Positions 26,634 to 35,243 of a stretch of DNA of 43,517 bases are shown one piece after another. Both the position numbers and the translations under genes were made by a program. Numbering within the stretch: position 1 is the stretch's first letter; each line of letters starts with the position of its first letter. Source of the DNA: Flavobacteriales bacterium (GTDB taxonomy: Bacteria > Bacteroidota > Bacteroidia > Flavobacteriales_D > Crocinitomicaceae). Below the pieces are notes generated by a model, which did not search any database, had not been told where the DNA came from, and was given only the letters and a program-made list of their open reading frames with translations. The DNA is taken from contig CANJSS010000007.1 of the NCBI GenBank assembly GCA_947476955.1, positions 1 to 43,517 of the forward strand, in the 5' to 3' direction.

Positions 26634-26663
26634 TATTTATAGTGTCACTTGACACTATAAATA
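26634..26663. repeat. Perfect 14-bp inverted repeat, probable operator
   Basis: The arms 26634-26647 and 26650-26663 are exact reverse complements around a 2-base centre; the core is AGTGTCACTTGACACT. The tight centre suits a dimeric DNA-binding protein better than an RNA hairpin, and no T tract follows on either strand. A third half-site, AGTGTCA, stands at 26613-26619. The cluster sits just upstream of the predicted paaZ promoter. Confidence 0.65.
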
Positions 26664-26713
26664 TGAATGAACCTATTTTATATGTTCTCACGTGCAACAT
26701 TGAGAATGTAAAT

Positions 26714-27706
26714 TTAAACGAATTCGAAATTATTTTCATTTTCCGCAACGAACCTTAGTATTTCATTGATTTCTTGCAGATCAAAGGAAGTTACTAGTTT
26801 CATGCGGTAATCTTTAAAGTGAGCAATTCCTTTAAAATAATTCGTATAATGGCGCTTCATTTCAGCAATTGCTAAGGTTTGACCTTTCCATTTTACGCTC
26901 ATATCCAGGTGTTCTATAGCCGCTTCCACGCGATCCTTAATAGTCGGAGGCGCTAAATATTGGCCAGTAGCCATAAAATGTTTAACTTCCTTAAAAATCC
27001 AGGGATAACCGATACTTGCTCTGCCAATCATTATTCCATCCACGCCGTAACGATTTTTATATTCCAGTGCTTTTTCTGGGGTATCGATATCGCCATTTCC
27101 AAAGATTGGAATACGCATGCGTGGATTATTTTTCACTTCGCCAATTAAAGTCCAATCCGCATCTCCTTTATACAGTTGAACCCGCGTTCTACCATGAATA
27201 GAAATGGCCTCTACCCCAACGTCTTGGAGTTTTTCCGAAGTACTGACAACAAATTTAGTTTCATTATCCCAGCCCAAACGGGTTTTGATAGTTACAGGTA
27301 AATTCGTTTCTTTTACAATTGCATCCGTCATCCGAATTAGCTTTGGAATATCTTGCAGCATCCCTGCTCCAGCCCCTTTACACGTAACTTTTTTTACAGG
27401 ACAACCAAAATTAATATCGATAATATCTGGATTTGTTTTTTCGATTATACGTGTTGCTTCCCGCATGCTCTCGATATCGTAACCGAATATTTGAATCCCC
27501 ACCGGGCGTTCGTATTCGTAAATGTCCATTTTTTGAACACTTTTCGCTGCATCCCGAATCAATCCTTCGGAGGAAATGAATTCCGTGTACATCAAATCTG
27601 CCCCGTGTTTTTTGCAAAGTGCTCGAAAAGGCGGGTCACTCACATCCTCCATTGGAGCCAATAAAAGTGGAAATTCACCTAATTCTATGTCACGGATTTT
27701 TACCAT
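26714..27706 (-). CDS. tRNA-dihydrouridine synthase (DusB-like)
   Basis: This flavoenzyme reduces uridines in tRNA D-loops using NADPH. The 330 residues show an FMN-binding TIM barrel beginning PLLLAPMEDVSDPPFR and the catalytic DINFGCPVKKV with Cys102. The HGRTR and GNGDI motifs follow, then GVDGIMIGRASIGYPWIF, and a helical C-terminal tRNA-binding domain with EMKRHYTNYFKG. I placed the start at the ATG at 27706 rather than 14 codons upstream because a -7 box lies inside the longer version and the shorter start leads straight into the barrel. The subclass (DusB) is inferred from motif style. The gene stands alone. Confidence 0.92.
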   Translation of the reverse strand: MVKIRDIELGEFPLLLAPMEDVSDPPFRALCKKHGADLMYTEFISSEGLIRDAAKSVQKMDIYEYERPVGIQIFGYDIESMREATRIIEKTNPDIIDINFGCPVKKVTCKGAGAGMLQDIPKLIRMTDAIVKETNLPVTIKTRLGWDNETKFVVSTSEKLQDVGVEAISIHGRTRVQLYKGDADWTLIGEVKNNPRMRIPIFGNGDIDTPEKALEYKNRYGVDGIMIGRASIGYPWIFKEVKHFMATGQYLAPPTIKDRVEAAIEHLDMSVKWKGQTLAIAEMKRHYTNYFKGIAHFKDYRMKLVTSFDLQEINEILRFVAENENNFEFV

Positions 27707-27710
27707 GGTG

Positions 27711-27718
27711 CAAAGATA
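27711..27718 (-). promoter_or_regulatory. -7 box abutting the dus start codon
   Basis: TATCTTTG on the minus strand matches the consensus and is followed by CACC and then the ATG. Only four bases separate box and start codon, so a leaderless or nearly leaderless mRNA is predicted. The -33 region is not a clear TTG. Confidence 0.5.
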
Positions 27719-27832
27719 GGGATTTTTTGAATTAAGATTTTCCAGCAAATAGGATTAGGCTTTGCATAAGCATTTATGAAAAACCGGATGGCTATCAAAA
27801 ACAGTCCCGTCAATTTCTTATGGTATTACATT

Positions 27833-29431
27833 TTATTCGAAAATAATTTTTTGAGCCGAACTTCCTTGATTGGATTGAAAAACAACAACATATACTCCCG
27901 AGGCTTCTGGGAAACTTATCTCTGTGACCTTTTCCAATATCAACTGGGAAAATACTTCTCTACCCGAAAGGTCGACAATTGTAAGCAATCCTTCACTATC
28001 AATCTGTTCTAAATTGATTGAAAAAGTGCCTGTTGATGGATTCGGAAATAACTTAAATGTAAAAAGTTCTTCTTCGATAATGGCATTGAAGCTTTCAACC
28101 TCGCACGGAAATACGAATGGCGAATTATACAGACTTCGCAAGCTACCGGCAATATTAATTACATTTTGGACATTTCCTAATCGAGTACTTGACTTGTCGT
28201 AAATAAATGCATAATCAGAACAAATAGAAGTCCCTGCAGACAATATATCTTCCGAAATGGTAAAAATTCCCCGTCTATCCCCATTTGGATTGTTGATATT
28301 GCCTTCATGCCAAGCCGTCGGATCATTTGGATTCCCTGAAAATAAAAAATTGGTTGGTGAATTGGAAACTCCAGTACTACCTTGGTAGCCTAGGCCCCCA
28401 TAAAGCCATGGCGAACCGTCTCCCCATTTTGCATTCATAAAATTCCAAATGACATCAATCCCTCCAATTTGTAATTCGTATGGCGCTTGAGTAGTGCCTG
28501 TGAAATACGCAAAGGAATGCATATCGTGACTCAAGCTGACAATCCCTTGACACGGCGGATTTAAACCATATCCTGGTTTGCCAGCATCTGCCTCGTCATT
28601 CTCATCCCCATTGTAACCAAATGCTACACTATTTGCACTGTTACAACCAATGTAATCATCCGTATAATTACCAATATCAAAATCTATAAATATAGTTTGT
28701 TTATAATTGTGATAATTTGTATTGCTTCGATTAATCACTCTAACATTTAAAAAAGTAGTATTATTTAAATAATCGCCAGAATTATATTGGTAAAACATAC
28801 CATGTAATTCTATACCCAAAGAATTTGGATTTGACCCAGAACGATCATTCAAGATTACATAAACAGCTTCATCGCCGCGAATATCTGGATAATCCCCATC
28901 CGACGGGGTATAAATTCCATCCCCATTATTATCTATATAGGGAGCTAATTGAGCTACAACGCCAAGACTTACATCACCATTTCCTGGCCAATCAAGTAAT
29001 GATTGAGGAATAGAATAACCAACATTCGAATAATTCGAAATATGATTATTAATTTCTAGTTTTGTTACCTCCCAAATTGACTCTTGATATTGGTTACTGT
29101 AGTCCAAAGATGTATATTGTCCAGAATTTGCAATTGGACCTGAATGCAAATGATAAGGTGTAAAATTTGAACCATAATGTCCAGAACTAAAATATACATC
29201 ACCATATTGATCTTCTGCTCCGACCCAAAAAGCACCCAAAAATATTGTTGATAGACCTGAACCTTTTGGAATTTCATACCCGGCACTTCCTATGATACTG
29301 TTGTTGAAAAAAAAACCTTCATCGCCTATTATAGCCGAAGCATTATTTTTATCAATAATTCTGGTGTTATTAACTTGAGAATTGCAAGAAATTGCAACAA
29401 GCATAGCGGATAAGTTGATCAAGATTTTCAT
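27833..29431 (-). CDS. Secreted protein with T9SS type A C-terminal sorting domain
   Basis: This 532-residue protein has a signal peptide (MKILINLSAMLVAIS, followed by CNSQ; the lipobox is weak) and ends with the type IX secretion sorting domain. That domain starts near residue 459 with FKLFPNPSTGTFSI, passes through VDLSGREVF and GVYVVVF, and finishes QKIIFE. It is thus probably exported through the outer membrane and anchored or released. A DNNGDGIYTPSDGDYPD stretch (167-183) looks like a calcium-binding loop. The central part is rich in Asn, Gly and Tyr, with no enzyme motif that I recognise. The ATG at 29431 is preferred over an upstream TTG. No T9SS machinery gene is nearby. Adhesion or a matrix role is possible but unproven. 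Confidence 0.85.
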   Translation of the reverse strand: MKILINLSAMLVAISCNSQVNNTRIIDKNNASAIIGDEGFFFNNSIIGSAGYEIPKGSGLSTIFLGAFWVGAEDQYGDVYFSSGHYGSNFTPYHLHSGPIANSGQYTSLDYSNQYQESIWEVTKLEINNHISNYSNVGYSIPQSLLDWPGNGDVSLGVVAQLAPYIDNNGDGIYTPSDGDYPDIRGDEAVYVILNDRSGSNPNSLGIELHGMFYQYNSGDYLNNTTFLNVRVINRSNTNYHNYKQTIFIDFDIGNYTDDYIGCNSANSVAFGYNGDENDEADAGKPGYGLNPPCQGIVSLSHDMHSFAYFTGTTQAPYELQIGGIDVIWNFMNAKWGDGSPWLYGGLGYQGSTGVSNSPTNFLFSGNPNDPTAWHEGNINNPNGDRRGIFTISEDILSAGTSICSDYAFIYDKSSTRLGNVQNVINIAGSLRSLYNSPFVFPCEVESFNAIIEEELFTFKLFPNPSTGTFSINLEQIDSEGLLTIVDLSGREVFSQLILEKVTEISFPEASGVYVVVFQSNQGSSAQKIIFE

Positions 29432-29662
29432 GGTTCTAATTTTCAACCAAACTACAAAATTTTAATTCCGGTAAAATACAGGAAGAAACACATTGTGTTG
29501 AAAAGATACATGTCTAATCTTCTAAACACTTCAGATTAAAAACAATAGGTTCTTTTGTTGTGGCTGATTTTACCCGACATGCAGTCATGAAAGCTCTTAG
29601 TATGGAAAATTCTCTGTTTTAAGCCTTAAAATCCAATTGATAGTATTTCTCTTAAAATGTTC

Positions 29663-29697
29663 AAAAAAAAATCCCACCAATTACTCGGAAGGATTTT
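29663..29697 (-). terminator. Intrinsic terminator after phnA
   Basis: On the minus strand AAAATCC pairs with GGATTTT across a 16-base loop that can pair further (TCC with GGT-G). A run of nine T residues begins in the second arm. It lies 22 bases past the phnA stop and closes the murA operon. Confidence 0.65.
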
Positions 29698-29718
29698 AAC
29701 AAAAAAGTATACTTTAAA

Positions 29719-30294
29719 TTATTTTTTCACGTACTGCGTTAGAATCACTATGGATTGTCCCTCGATTTTTCCTTCAATTTGTTCGGCGTTATCGTGTACT
29801 AGTCGGATATTTCGAACTGCAGTTCCGCGTTTTGCTGAAAATGTTGCGCCTTTAACGTCTAATTCTTTTGTTAACGTGACGGTATCTCCATTTTGCAAAA
29901 TTGCGCCATTACTATCTTTGTGAACAATCTTATCGTCATCACTTTCGCCTTCACCAGTAGATTTTGCCCAAGTCATTGTTTCTTCGTCCAAATACATCAT
30001 ATCCAAGAGGTCTTGCGGCCATCCTTCTGATTTTAGTCGGTTCAACATTCTCCATGCAACAACTTGTACCGCTGGAACTTCGCTCCACATACTGTCGTTT
30101 AAACATCTCCAATGGTTAGCATCCATTGGTTTTTCTTCGGAAACTTGCTCTAAGCATGTTTCACAAATAACACAATTCTCATCCGTATTTTTTGGATTTC
30201 CTGGTGCAACAGTATATGCAGATAGGTTTGAAGTCGCTGAACACAACTCACATTTCTCACCACTTCGTTCAGCCAATTTCTTATCGATACTCAT
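29719..30294 (-). CDS. PhnA/YjdM-family zinc-ribbon protein
   Basis: PhnA-type proteins were named from a phosphonate operon, but most have no proven role in it. The 191 residues carry an N-terminal zinc-binding region with C15ELC18 and a second cluster C41VIC44ETC47. The family C-terminal domain follows, including DSNGAILQNGDTVTLTKELDVKG near residues 127-149 and a short barrel to the end. It is the last gene of DUF4290-murA-tlpA-phnA, six bases after tlpA. No phosphonate genes are present, so the name should not be taken as function. Confidence 0.88.
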   Translation of the reverse strand: MSIDKKLAERSGEKCELCSATSNLSAYTVAPGNPKNTDENCVICETCLEQVSEEKPMDANHWRCLNDSMWSEVPAVQVVAWRMLNRLKSEGWPQDLLDMMYLDEETMTWAKSTGEGESDDDKIVHKDSNGAILQNGDTVTLTKELDVKGATFSAKRGTAVRNIRLVHDNAEQIEGKIEGQSIVILTQYVKK

Positions 30295-30300
30295 CTTGAA

Positions 30301-30816
30301 TTATTTAATAAATTTATCCAAAGCCAAGTGTAATCCTAACCCTCTTAATTCTTGTCCTTTTGCAACTATATTACCTTCACCATCGACTAAAAAGCCGGAA
30401 GGAATAGAATAAACCTGGTATAATTTTGAAACAACGCCATCTTTGTCCCAACCGTGGTATTTCCATACTAGTTTATCCTCAGAAATTGCTTTTTTCCAGG
30501 CGTCTTCATTTCTATCCAACGACACGCTGTACACTTCAAAGCCGCTAGCATTCTTGAATTTTTTTGACTTGTATTTAGTATATGCTTCTACAACATTTGG
30601 ATTTTCCTTTCTACACGGTCCGCACCAAGAAGCCCAAAAATCGATTAAAACCATTTTACCCTTCAACTTAGAGAGTTTCACGGTTTTTCCACTCGGCGCT
30701 ACCAAAACAATATCCGGCGCTTTTTCTACCGTTTGTTGTGATTTTTCTTCCGATGAAGATTGGAAAGCAAAACCAATCCCAACGATTAATGCAACTAAAA
30801 ATATGGTATATCTCAT
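30301..30816 (-). CDS. TlpA-like thiol-disulfide oxidoreductase
   Basis: The 171 residues have a signal peptide (MRYTIFLVALIVGIGFAFQ), so the thioredoxin domain acts in the periplasm. The active site is FWASWCGPCRKENP with Cys65 and Cys68, and the cis-proline loop SIPSGFLVDGEGNIV is present. These features fit the TlpA/ResA group that keeps periplasmic cysteines reduced, as in cytochrome c maturation. The start codon overlaps the last base of murA, so the two are translationally coupled. The link to peptidoglycan synthesis is by position only. Confidence 0.9.
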   Translation of the reverse strand: MRYTIFLVALIVGIGFAFQSSSEEKSQQTVEKAPDIVLVAPSGKTVKLSKLKGKMVLIDFWASWCGPCRKENPNVVEAYTKYKSKKFKNASGFEVYSVSLDRNEDAWKKAISEDKLVWKYHGWDKDGVVSKLYQVYSIPSGFLVDGEGNIVAKGQELRGLGLHLALDKFIK

Positions 30817-32123
30817 TATCCTATTCTTCTAATGTCCGCACCAAGATTATTCAATCGAATTTCGATATCTTGGTAGCCGCGGTCTATTTGTTCTATATTG
30901 TGAATGACGCTTTTTCCTTCAGCAGAGAGTGCAGCAATTAAAAGTGAAACTCCAGCTCGAATATCTGGAGATGTCATTTGAATTCCTTTTAGAGGATGCT
31001 GTTTGTTCAATCCGATTACAGATGCTCTGTGTGGATCGCACAAAATAATCTGTGCTCCCATATCTATTAATTTATCTACGAAGAACAAGCGAGATTCAAA
31101 CATTTTTTGATGAATCAAGACAGAGCCTTTGGCTTGTGTTGCAACGACAAGAATAATGGATAAAAGATCTGGTGTAAATCCTGGCCATGGTGCATCTGCA
31201 ATTGTCATAATGGAACCATCGATAAATGTTTCTATCTCGTATTGTTTTTGTGCAGGCACAAAAATATCGTCTCCTCGACGTTCCAATTTAATTCCCAAGC
31301 GGCGAAAAACATTTGGAATTATACCAAGGTTATCCCAGCTCACGTCCTTTATGGTTATTTCAGAGCTTGTCATTGCTGCCAATCCAATAAAACTTCCAAT
31401 TTCAATCATATCTGGAAGAATCCTATGGAAGCATCCTTTCATTTCTTTGACACCTTCAATATGCAACATATTCGAACCAATACCCTCGATTTTTGCGCCC
31501 ATTGCATTCAGCATCTTTGCCAATTGCTGCAAATATGGTTCACATGCAGCATTATAGATTGTCGTTTTTCCTTCGGCCATTACAGCGGCCATTAGGATAT
31601 TTGCAGTTCCGGTAACGGATGCTTCATCCATGTGGATATACGTACCTTTTAATTTTTTTGCTTCGATGGAATAAAAATGTTCGCCGGCATCGTAGTTGAA
31701 CTTTGCACCCAACATGGTGAAACCTTCAAAATGTGTATCCAAGCGTCTACGACCAATTTTATCGCCACCTGGTTTCGGGATAAAACCTTTTCCAAATCTT
31801 GCTAACAAAGGACCGACAATCATAATAGACCCACGAAGTGATCCTGCACGTGTTTTGAAATCTTCTGTTTCCAGGTATTCCAAATCAATATCTTTTGCTT
31901 GAAAAATAAAGGTTCCTTTTTCAACTTTCTCAATTTTAACACCCATTGTTTGTAGCAAATTAATCAATTTGTTTACGTCAATGATATCCGGAACATTGGA
32001 AATGGTAACTTTTTCAGTAGTTAGAAGCGGAGCACATAAAACCTGCAAAGCTTCATTTTTAGCACCTTGCGGGATTAACTCCCCTTTTAAAGGTTTACCA
32101 CCATAGATTTCAAACGAAGCCAT
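30816..32123 (-). CDS. murA: UDP-N-acetylglucosamine 1-carboxyvinyltransferase (MurA), Asp active-site variant
   Basis: MurA makes the first committed step of peptidoglycan synthesis, adding enolpyruvate from phosphoenolpyruvate to UDP-GlcNAc in the cytosol. The 435 residues cover both EPSP-synthase-like domains, with QGAKNEALQ at 19-27 and the active loop PGGDKIGRRRLDTH at 118-131. In E. coli the loop residue is Cys115, target of fosfomycin; here it is Asp121, as in mycobacterial and chlamydial MurA. The enzyme should still work but should not react with the drug. The gene follows the DUF4290 gene by two bases and overlaps tlpA. Confidence 0.97.
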   Translation of the reverse strand: MASFEIYGGKPLKGELIPQGAKNEALQVLCAPLLTTEKVTISNVPDIIDVNKLINLLQTMGVKIEKVEKGTFIFQAKDIDLEYLETEDFKTRAGSLRGSIMIVGPLLARFGKGFIPKPGGDKIGRRRLDTHFEGFTMLGAKFNYDAGEHFYSIEAKKLKGTYIHMDEASVTGTANILMAAVMAEGKTTIYNAACEPYLQQLAKMLNAMGAKIEGIGSNMLHIEGVKEMKGCFHRILPDMIEIGSFIGLAAMTSSEITIKDVSWDNLGIIPNVFRRLGIKLERRGDDIFVPAQKQYEIETFIDGSIMTIADAPWPGFTPDLLSIILVVATQAKGSVLIHQKMFESRLFFVDKLIDMGAQIILCDPHRASVIGLNKQHPLKGIQMTSPDIRAGVSLLIAALSAEGKSVIHNIEQIDRGYQDIEIRLNNLGADIRRIG

Positions 32124-32125
32124 GC

Positions 32126-32761
32126 TTATTGTTTTTTAAATTTCTTTTTTTGTTTTTGCTTAAAATTCGTTTTTGTACGCTTGTTTTGACTTATTCCAAG
32201 TCCCATTGCGCGCAAAATAGTATTTGTATTCACTAATTCGTCTGGATTTTCAAGGATTAAATCTCCTTTTGAAAGTTCTTTTAACTGCTGGGCAATTACA
32301 TTGTTTTCGACTGCATCGTTGTTGTATGCTAAAAACTGAACTTTCATGAAATTTGCCATTGTATTTTTCAAATAATCCCGCTCATTTTCATCTGAAATGT
32401 TTCTAGATCCTTCTAAAATTCTTTGCGTATAACTTCCATAATGGCCGAATCGAATTGTATTTTTTGGATATTCCATAATTTGAGGCTTTTCATTTAAAAC
32501 CTCTTGTTTTGGAATTTCGTAGGGTGAATCCACATCCAATTTAAAATCAGACATGACAAATAAATGCGTCCAAAGCTTATGACGAAAATCGTCAACATCT
32601 CTCAAGTGAGGATTTAACTGACCCATAACTTCGATTATGGCACGCGTTGCGCGATTTCGTTCTTCACGATCTGCAATTTTCATGGCATGCGCAATCATAT
32701 TTTGCACATTTCGACCATATTCTGGCAAAATTAATTTGCCTCGTGTTGTATTGTATTCCAT
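32126..32761 (-). CDS. DUF4290 domain protein
   Basis: I recognise the start (MEYNTTRGKLILPEYGRNVQ, residues 1-20) as the Bacteroidota-specific DUF4290 family, which has no known function. The 211 residues are largely helical, with conserved-looking FRHKLWTHLFVMSDF (about 59-73) and GHYGSYTQRILEG, and end in a very basic tail rich in Lys and Gln (TNFKQKQKKKFKKQ) that could bind nucleic acid or membranes. There is no signal peptide, so it is cytosolic. It is two bases from murA, and I recall this pair being neighbours in other Bacteroidota, which hints at a role near cell-wall synthesis. Confidence 0.85.
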   Translation of the reverse strand: MEYNTTRGKLILPEYGRNVQNMIAHAMKIADREERNRATRAIIEVMGQLNPHLRDVDDFRHKLWTHLFVMSDFKLDVDSPYEIPKQEVLNEKPQIMEYPKNTIRFGHYGSYTQRILEGSRNISDENERDYLKNTMANFMKVQFLAYNNDAVENNVIAQQLKELSKGDLILENPDELVNTNTILRAMGLGISQNKRTKTNFKQKQKKKFKKQ

Positions 32762-32775
32762 TCAATAGATGTATT

Positions 32776-32827
32776 GATTCGGAATTCGGAACTCAGAATT
32801 TAATCCCAAATTACAAATTCTAAATTA
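32776..32827 (-). repeat. Degenerate AATTTGGAATTTGG intergenic repeat, copy 2
   Basis: Directly after the purL stop on the minus strand lies TAATTTAGAATTTGTAA (32827-32811), followed by AAATTCTGAGTTCC (32801-32788) and GAATTCCGAATC. The two blocks match, in order, those after infC (5792-5744), with a 9-base rather than 18-base spacer. The copy fills most of the 66-base gap before the DUF4290 gene. Confidence 0.4.
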
Positions 32828-35068
32828 TTAATTTTCCAGTATAATTCCCAAAGCGTTATTATACAGATCTTTGGCTTCGTTAATGAATCCAAAATGTTCA
32901 TCATCCACCATAAGTTTGCCTTTAGTGACGTGTCCAAGCAAAGTGAACGAAACCCCTGAATCCATCATAAACTCTATAAAGTCTTCCTCTTGTTCTTCTG
33001 AAACTGTAATAACAACTCTGCCTTGTCCCTCACCAAATAAAAACGCATCTTCACGAATTTCAGAGTCCGTAACTATATCAAAACCAAGCTCGCGTGGTAT
33101 GGACATTTCTACTAAAGTAATATATAATCCGCCATCAGACACATCGTGTGCCGCATTTATTAATTCATTCTGAATCAAACCTTTCACCATGTGTTGCATT
33201 GCGAATTCTTTTTCCAGATCAAAATAAGGAGCAGGAGAAGCTTTCACTCCCAAGTAAGTCGCTAAATATTCAGAGGAAGAAATATCATTAGTAGATTCTC
33301 CGATTATGAAAATCAAATCTCCTTTTTGTTTAAAATCCAGCGTCATGATACGATCTTTGTCCTCCACGATTCCAATCATCCCAATTGTTGGAGTTGGAAA
33401 AACAGGCACTTCAACACCATTAATTACCGATTGATTGTAAAAGGAAACATTACCACCAGTAACCGGCGTTTCAAATTTGAGACATGCCGCAGACATTCCT
33501 TTTATTGCGCCAACAAATTGCCAATACGATTCTGGATTATATGGATTTCCAAAATTCAAACAGTTTGTTATTGCACTTGGAACGCCACCTGCACAAACAA
33601 TATTTCGAGCTGCTTCAGAAACTGCAATCATAGTTCCAACTTCTGGATCTGCGTTTACATATCTCGAATTACAATCGACTGTCATTGCAAGTCCTTTGTT
33701 GGTGCCTTTAATATTCACAACTGCCGCATCCGATGGACGGTTGGTCGTCATCGTTCTAGTTCCAACCATAGAATCATATTGCTCATAAACCCAACGTTTA
33801 GATGCAATATTTGGAAGTTGCAGTAATTTGATAGCCACTTCTTTTAGATCATCCGGTTGCTTAACGCTATCGATAGAAAACTTTTTAAATTCTTGGTAAT
33901 AAGCAGGTTCCTTATATTCTCTCTTATATTGTGGTGCTCCGCCTCCAAGCACGAGCGATTCAGCCGGAACATCTCCAACCAGCTCTCCTTCCATAAAATA
34001 ACGCACGCGATCCGAGTCGGTAACAACACCAATTTCTTCAGCATGTAAATCCCATTTATCAAAAATACGTTTTACGATATCTTCTTGTCCTTTTGCAACG
34101 ACAACGAGCATTCTTTCTTGCGATTCTGAGAGCAAAATTTCGTAAGGCAACATATTTTCTTGACGCGTTGGAACTTTATCCAAATGAATATCCATTCCAA
34201 CACCGCCTCCAGCGCTCATTTCACAGGTAGAACACGTAATTCCTGCTGCACCCATGTCCTGCATTCCCCGAATAGCATCTGTTTGCGTCAATTCCATCGT
34301 TGCTTCCAGAAGTAGTTTTTCCATAAAAGGATCGCCTACTTGAACAGATGGTAAATCGTTTGCAGAATCTTCTGTAATATCTTTTGAAGCAAAAGCCGCA
34401 CCTGCAATACCGTCTTTTCCTGTTGCAGAACCAACAATAAATACTGGATTTCCTGGACCTTGTGCCTTTGCTGAAATTATCTTTTTAGTATCTATAATTC
34501 CGGCTGAAAATGCATTGACCAATGGATTGGTGTTGTAGGAATCGTCGAAGAAAACTTCTCCCCCAACGATCGGAATACCGAAAGCATTTCCATAATCGCC
34601 AATACCTTTCGTTACTCCCTTCACCAACCATTTCGTGCGATCGTTTTCAATATTTCCAAAACGCAGGGAATTCAACTGCGCAATTGGCCTAGCTCCCATT
34701 GTGAAAATATCTCGGTTAATTCCACCAACACCAGTTGCTGCACCTTGATATGGTTCTAAAGCACTTGGATGATTGTGAGATTCAATTTTGAAAACACAAC
34801 CGAGTCCATCGCCAATATCCACCAAACCGGCATTTTCTTCACCAGCTTTAACGAGCATGTGGGAACCATCTTTTGGTAAAGTTTTTAGCCAAACGATTGA
34901 ATTTTTGTACGAACAATGTTCCGACCACATAACAGAATATACTGCTGTTTCTGTGAAATTTGGCGTTCTTCCTAAAATTTCTTTTATCATTTCAAATTCG
35001 TCGGGACGTAATCCTAATTCGACTGCTTGATCTAAAGTTGCTTCTTGCTGTAACGTACTGCTTTCCAT
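32828..35068 (-). CDS. purL: Phosphoribosylformylglycinamidine synthase II (PurL, small form)
   Basis: PurL catalyses the fourth step of purine synthesis, converting FGAR to FGAM with ATP and ammonia delivered by the separate subunits PurQ and PurS. The 746 residues match the small Bacillus-type enzyme rather than the 1,300-residue proteobacterial fusion. Motifs include [14 protein letters not shown] at 44-57, the nucleotide site [34 protein letters not shown] and [12 protein letters not shown]. PurQ and PurS are not in the window. A -7 box lies just upstream. The 66 bases after its stop hold a repeat, so read-through into the murA operon is possible. Confidence 0.97.
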   Translation of the reverse strand: MESSTLQQEATLDQAVELGLRPDEFEMIKEILGRTPNFTETAVYSVMWSEHCSYKNSIVWLKTLPKDGSHMLVKAGEENAGLVDIGDGLGCVFKIESHNHPSALEPYQGAATGVGGINRDIFTMGARPIAQLNSLRFGNIENDRTKWLVKGVTKGIGDYGNAFGIPIVGGEVFFDDSYNTNPLVNAFSAGIIDTKKIISAKAQGPGNPVFIVGSATGKDGIAGAAFASKDITEDSANDLPSVQVGDPFMEKLLLEATMELTQTDAIRGMQDMGAAGITCSTCEMSAGGGVGMDIHLDKVPTRQENMLPYEILLSESQERMLVVVAKGQEDIVKRIFDKWDLHAEEIGVVTDSDRVRYFMEGELVGDVPAESLVLGGGAPQYKREYKEPAYYQEFKKFSIDSVKQPDDLKEVAIKLLQLPNIASKRWVYEQYDSMVGTRTMTTNRPSDAAVVNIKGTNKGLAMTVDCNSRYVNADPEVGTMIAVSEAARNIVCAGGVPSAITNCLNFGNPYNPESYWQFVGAIKGMSAACLKFETPVTGGNVSFYNQSVINGVEVPVFPTPTIGMIGIVEDKDRIMTLDFKQKGDLIFIIGESTNDISSSEYLATYLGVKASPAPYFDLEKEFAMQHMVKGLIQNELINAAHDVSDGGLYITLVEMSIPRELGFDIVTDSEIREDAFLFGEGQGRVVITVSEEQEEDFIEFMMDSGVSFTLLGHVTKGKLMVDDEHFGFINEAKDLYNNALGIILEN

Positions 35069-35085
35069 AAATACAAAATGTGCTA

Positions 35086-35093
35086 CAAAAGTA
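35086..35093 (-). promoter_or_regulatory. -7 box of purL
   Basis: TACTTTTG on the minus strand is an exact TAnnTTTG match, 17 bases before the purL ATG. No good TTG is found at -33. No purine riboswitch is recognisable in the short leader. Confidence 0.5.
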
Positions 35094-35243
35094 TATATTT
35101 TTTGTGGAGATTTTATCGTTTTTTTGTATTAAAAATTGAGGCCTTGGTAGAATAAATTTGAAGAAAAAAAACACTTACTGTCGTTTTTTCCGTTGCGCTA
35201 ACACCTAAAAAAAATAGCGTTGAATTTCGGAACAAACCTTTAA

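Noticed and set aside
26663-26758. A 31-codon plus-strand frame (MNEPILYVLTCNIENVNLNE...) downstream of the orphan plus promoter
   Set aside because: It begins inside the palindrome and runs antisense into dus; composition is not distinctive and nothing supports translation.
29487-29499. Palindrome AACACATTGTGTT upstream of the T9SS cargo gene
   Set aside because: Thirteen bases with a single-base centre can arise by chance; no second site or known operator match.
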